64,000 bases of DNA from Hippophae tibetana (taxonomy: Eukaryota > Streptophyta > Magnoliopsida > Rosales > Elaeagnaceae): assembly GCA_037013495.1 (NCBI GenBank), contig CM072802.1, forward strand, positions 65,996,983 through 66,060,982. The letters run 5' to 3'. Positions 61,901-64,000 of this stretch are shown piece after piece. The position numbers and the translations under genes are program-made. The stretch's first letter is position 1, and each line of letters begins with the position of its first letter. The notes below the pieces were generated by a model. It searched no databases, had not been told where the DNA came from, and saw only the letters and a list, made by a program, of their open reading frames with translations.

Positions 61901-63021
61901 CAAATAAGGTTTGTCGCCTTCGACGTGCAATTTATGGCCTTAAACAAGCTCCACGAGCATGGTTTGCCAAATTCAGTTCCACCATTCTTCGCTTGGGTTA
62001 CACTGCCAGTCCTTATGATTCTGCCTTATTTCTTCGTCGCAATGATAAAGGCACCATTTTGCTTCTTCTATATGTGGATGATATGATCATAACTGGTGAT
62101 GACCTCAGTGGCATTCAAGAACTCAAGGATTTTCTTAGTCAGCAGTTTGAGATGAAAGACCTTGGACATTTAAGCTATTTCTTGGGTCTTGAGATCACTC
62201 GTTCTACAGATGGTCTTTACATTACTCAAGCAAAGTATGCATCTAACCTCATATCTCAAGCTGGACTCACTGATAGTAAGACTGTTGACACTCCAGTTGA
62301 ACTTAATACACATCTGACACCATCAGAGGGGCAACCATTGTCTAATCCCTCTCTTTATAGACGATTGGTTGGTAGTCTAGTTTATCTTACAGTTACTCGT
62401 CCATACATCTCTTATGTTGTTCATCAGGTGAGCCAGTATTTGTCTGCTCCACGATCGACTCATTATGCTGCTGTTCTGCGTATTCTACGATACTTGAAAG
62501 GCACTATCTTTCATGGCCTTTTCTACTCAGTTCAGTCTCCTTTAGTACTTCGTGCATTCTCTGATGCTGATTGGGCAGGAGATCCTACTGATCGCAGGTC
62601 CACTACAGGTTATTGTTTTCTCCTTGGTACTTCTTTGATTTCTTGGCGAAGTAAGAAACAAACCTTTGTGGCCCGCTCCAGTACTGAAGCAGAATATCGT
62701 GCTCTTGCTGATACCACATCTGAGCTCCTTTGGCTACGATGGCTCCTTAAGGATTTGGGTGTGTCCACATCTTCTGCAACTCCTCTTTATTGTGATAATC
62801 AGAGTGCCATTCATATTGCTCACAACGATGTCTTCCATGAACGGACTAAACACATCGAGATTGATTGTCACTTTATTCGCTCTCATCTTATCCATGGTGC
62901 TCTCAAGCTTTTCCTCGTTTCCTCCAACGATCAACTTGCAGATATTTTCACTAAGGCACTTCCTAAAGGACGCACTCGTAATTTGGTTGACAACCTCAAG
63001 TTGGTCTCACATCCACCTTGA
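58903..63021 (+). pseudogene. gag-pol: Copia gag-pol polyprotein, full length but for one premature stop
   Basis: The start is the ATG at 58903 (MDKKDNF). A TAA at 59293-59295 sits where a Gln codon (one base change) is likely; the same frame then runs unbroken to TGA at 63019-63021, about 1,370 codons in all. In order: gag with the UBN2-like core (about residues 20-200); CCHC knuckle CNYCKRHGHTIKTC (59674-59715); protease with DSACCNHM (Asp near 59932); integrase HHCC finger and DDE core (HSDVWG near 60490, RSDN near 60680, NGRAERK near 60782); RT with YVDD at 62071-62082; RNase H (SDADWAGD, SSTEAEYRALAD, YCDNQSA). All catalytic residues look intact. Truncation at residue 130 would prevent capsid and pol synthesis unless the stop is read through. 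Confidence 0.93.
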
Positions 63022-63034
63022 GTTTGAGGGAGAC
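63022..63034 (+). other. Polypurine tract of the copia element
   Basis: GTTTGAGGGAGAC precedes the 3' LTR start TGTTAATG at 63035. This is the usual position and composition for the plus-strand primer. Confidence 0.75.
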
Positions 63035-63232
63035 TGTTAATGTATATCTAGTAATATATTAATATATATATATATCTACTAATGTATACATTTAATGTAT
63101 ATCTCTTTATTTCTGGCATATCTATAGTTAGTTATTTTAGACATATCTAATTTACTTGTAACTCCTATATAAAGGCACCATGTATATTCATTTATTTACA
63201 GAATAGAATATAATCATTAAGTATTTCTAACA
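63035..63232 (+). repeat. 3' LTR of the copia element (198 bp)
   Basis: It aligns with the 5' LTR with about six substitutions and a 2 bp shorter TA tract, and is followed by the AAAAC target duplication. Ends are TGTT...AACA. Confidence 0.93.
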
Positions 63233-63237
63233 AAAAC

Positions 63238-64000
63238 CAATTCAACTTAATTGATTCACAAGTTAGTTTAGTTTATAACTAGATAATTTAAAATCTAATT
63301 AGCCTATTACGAGTAATGAGGTGTGATTCGTTAAACCCAACCATGTATACTATATAACTAAACATTAATTTTAAAAATATTTTTTATATAATAAAGTGTT
63401 ATTCTTTTGATATTTATTTGATATTTTAAACAATATTACTATCATTCTTATTCTTTTATTACAAAATATTGTTTAAATTAAATAGATATTTTAAATAAAT
63501 AATTAATAATATTGCATATATATATATATACAACTTTTCATCATTTCAAAACATCAAACATATTTAATTAAAATATACAATTTTTTTTATATAACCTTAG
63601 GAAATCAATTCTATATGGCCAATAAATGAATTATAGATTAGGTTGAATTAGGTTAAATTACATATCGTCAATTTTGTAATAAACAATTCTCAATCTAAAA
63701 CTACAAATTGGGTTGAAAAATATGTCGAATCCAGTCAACCCAGTTAACGTGGATTTAGTTTGGATTTTTACTTCCTTTTTATTTTTTTTATACCCATTCC
63801 TCGCTACCTTTGGATCTTGTTATTTTTAGGACATATTTGGATACTAATAATAGAAGAAAAAATATTCCATATAATCCAATTCATTTGTGAGAAGAAATAT
63901 GAATTATAATTATTTTAAATTATTTATTTAAATTCTAAAAATCTAAAATCTTATAATTATTTTTATTATTTCAAACTAGTTTGTAACATGATTTTATTAA
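63238..64000. other. AT-rich flank to the window end
   Basis: No gene is visible. Stretches with AACCCAACC-like and GGGTTGAATTAGGTT-like motifs (about 63335 and 63625-63750) may be part of an older repeat that the copia element entered. An AT microsatellite is near 63515. Confidence 0.55.

Larger units (their letters stand above)
57961..63232 (+). mobile_element. Full-length Ty1/copia LTR retrotransposon, 5.27 kb
   Basis: Perfect 5 bp duplication AAAAC (57956-57960 and 63233-63237). LTRs at 57961-58160 and 63035-63232 start TGTTAATG and end TTTCTAACA. A tRNA-Met primer site, a long GC-rich leader, a single gag-protease-integrase-RT-RNase H frame and a PPT follow in copia order. The only clear lesion is one in-frame stop in gag (59293-59295). 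The LTRs differ by about six substitutions and a 2 bp TA indel, about 3%, so the insertion is moderately young. Confidence 0.95.

Noticed and set aside
38693-64000. tRNA, rRNA or organellar DNA insertions
   Set aside because: I looked for tRNA arms, rRNA landmarks and plastid or mitochondrial gene motifs and saw none; the tRNA-like string at 58161 is the retrotransposon primer site.

Overview
This window is plant nuclear DNA, most probably from a eudicot. The evidence is a 14-exon auxin response factor gene with GT-AG introns, a CACTA transposon end, plant Ty3/gypsy and Ty1/copia retrotransposons (one with an initiator tRNA-Met primer site) and a long AT-rich satellite. I cannot name the species. 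The satellite and nested elements suggest a heterochromatic block next to a gene.

Layout. 1-4005: the 3' part of a CACTA (En/Spm) element with a decayed Ulp1-protease-type gene, a long foldback, palindromic subterminal repeats and the terminal CACTA motif. 4006-6548 and 18872-38692: one array of a ~327-329 bp satellite, about 68 monomers, split by a 12.3 kb Ty3/gypsy element (6554-18866, TSD ACAGG). That element is dead: its 5' LTR is truncated, a foreign gag fragment is present in a 637 bp tandem duplication, gag-pol carries frameshifts and stops, and RT and integrase have catalytic-site changes. It carries a conserved pair of RNA hairpins after its coding region. 38693-41700: AT-rich DNA with a diverged ~200 bp repeat. 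42106-46012 (minus strand): a complete clade-B ARF gene, 692 aa by my exon model. Intron 7 holds a 41 bp inverted copy of the exon 7 acceptor. 49160-51896: a reverse-oriented copia 5' fragment whose LTR is split by a solo LTR of the gypsy family (TSD CTAGA). 52296-52770: a pseudogene fragment of a Golgi nucleotide-sugar (CMP-sialic acid type) transporter. 56312-57632: a ~509 bp tandem duplication whose second copy holds a hAT-like MITE. 57961-63232: a full-length Ty1/copia element (TSD AAAAC) with a single premature stop in gag.

The ARF gene is the only cellular gene I regard as functional. The rest records transposon insertion, solo-LTR formation and satellite amplification. The nesting gives relative ages: satellite before CACTA and gypsy; reverse copia fragment before solo LTR; tandem duplication before MITE.

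Exon boundaries were derived by hand from frame and splice consensus. Element boundaries rest on TSDs and LTR comparison. Family names rest on motif recognition without a database search.
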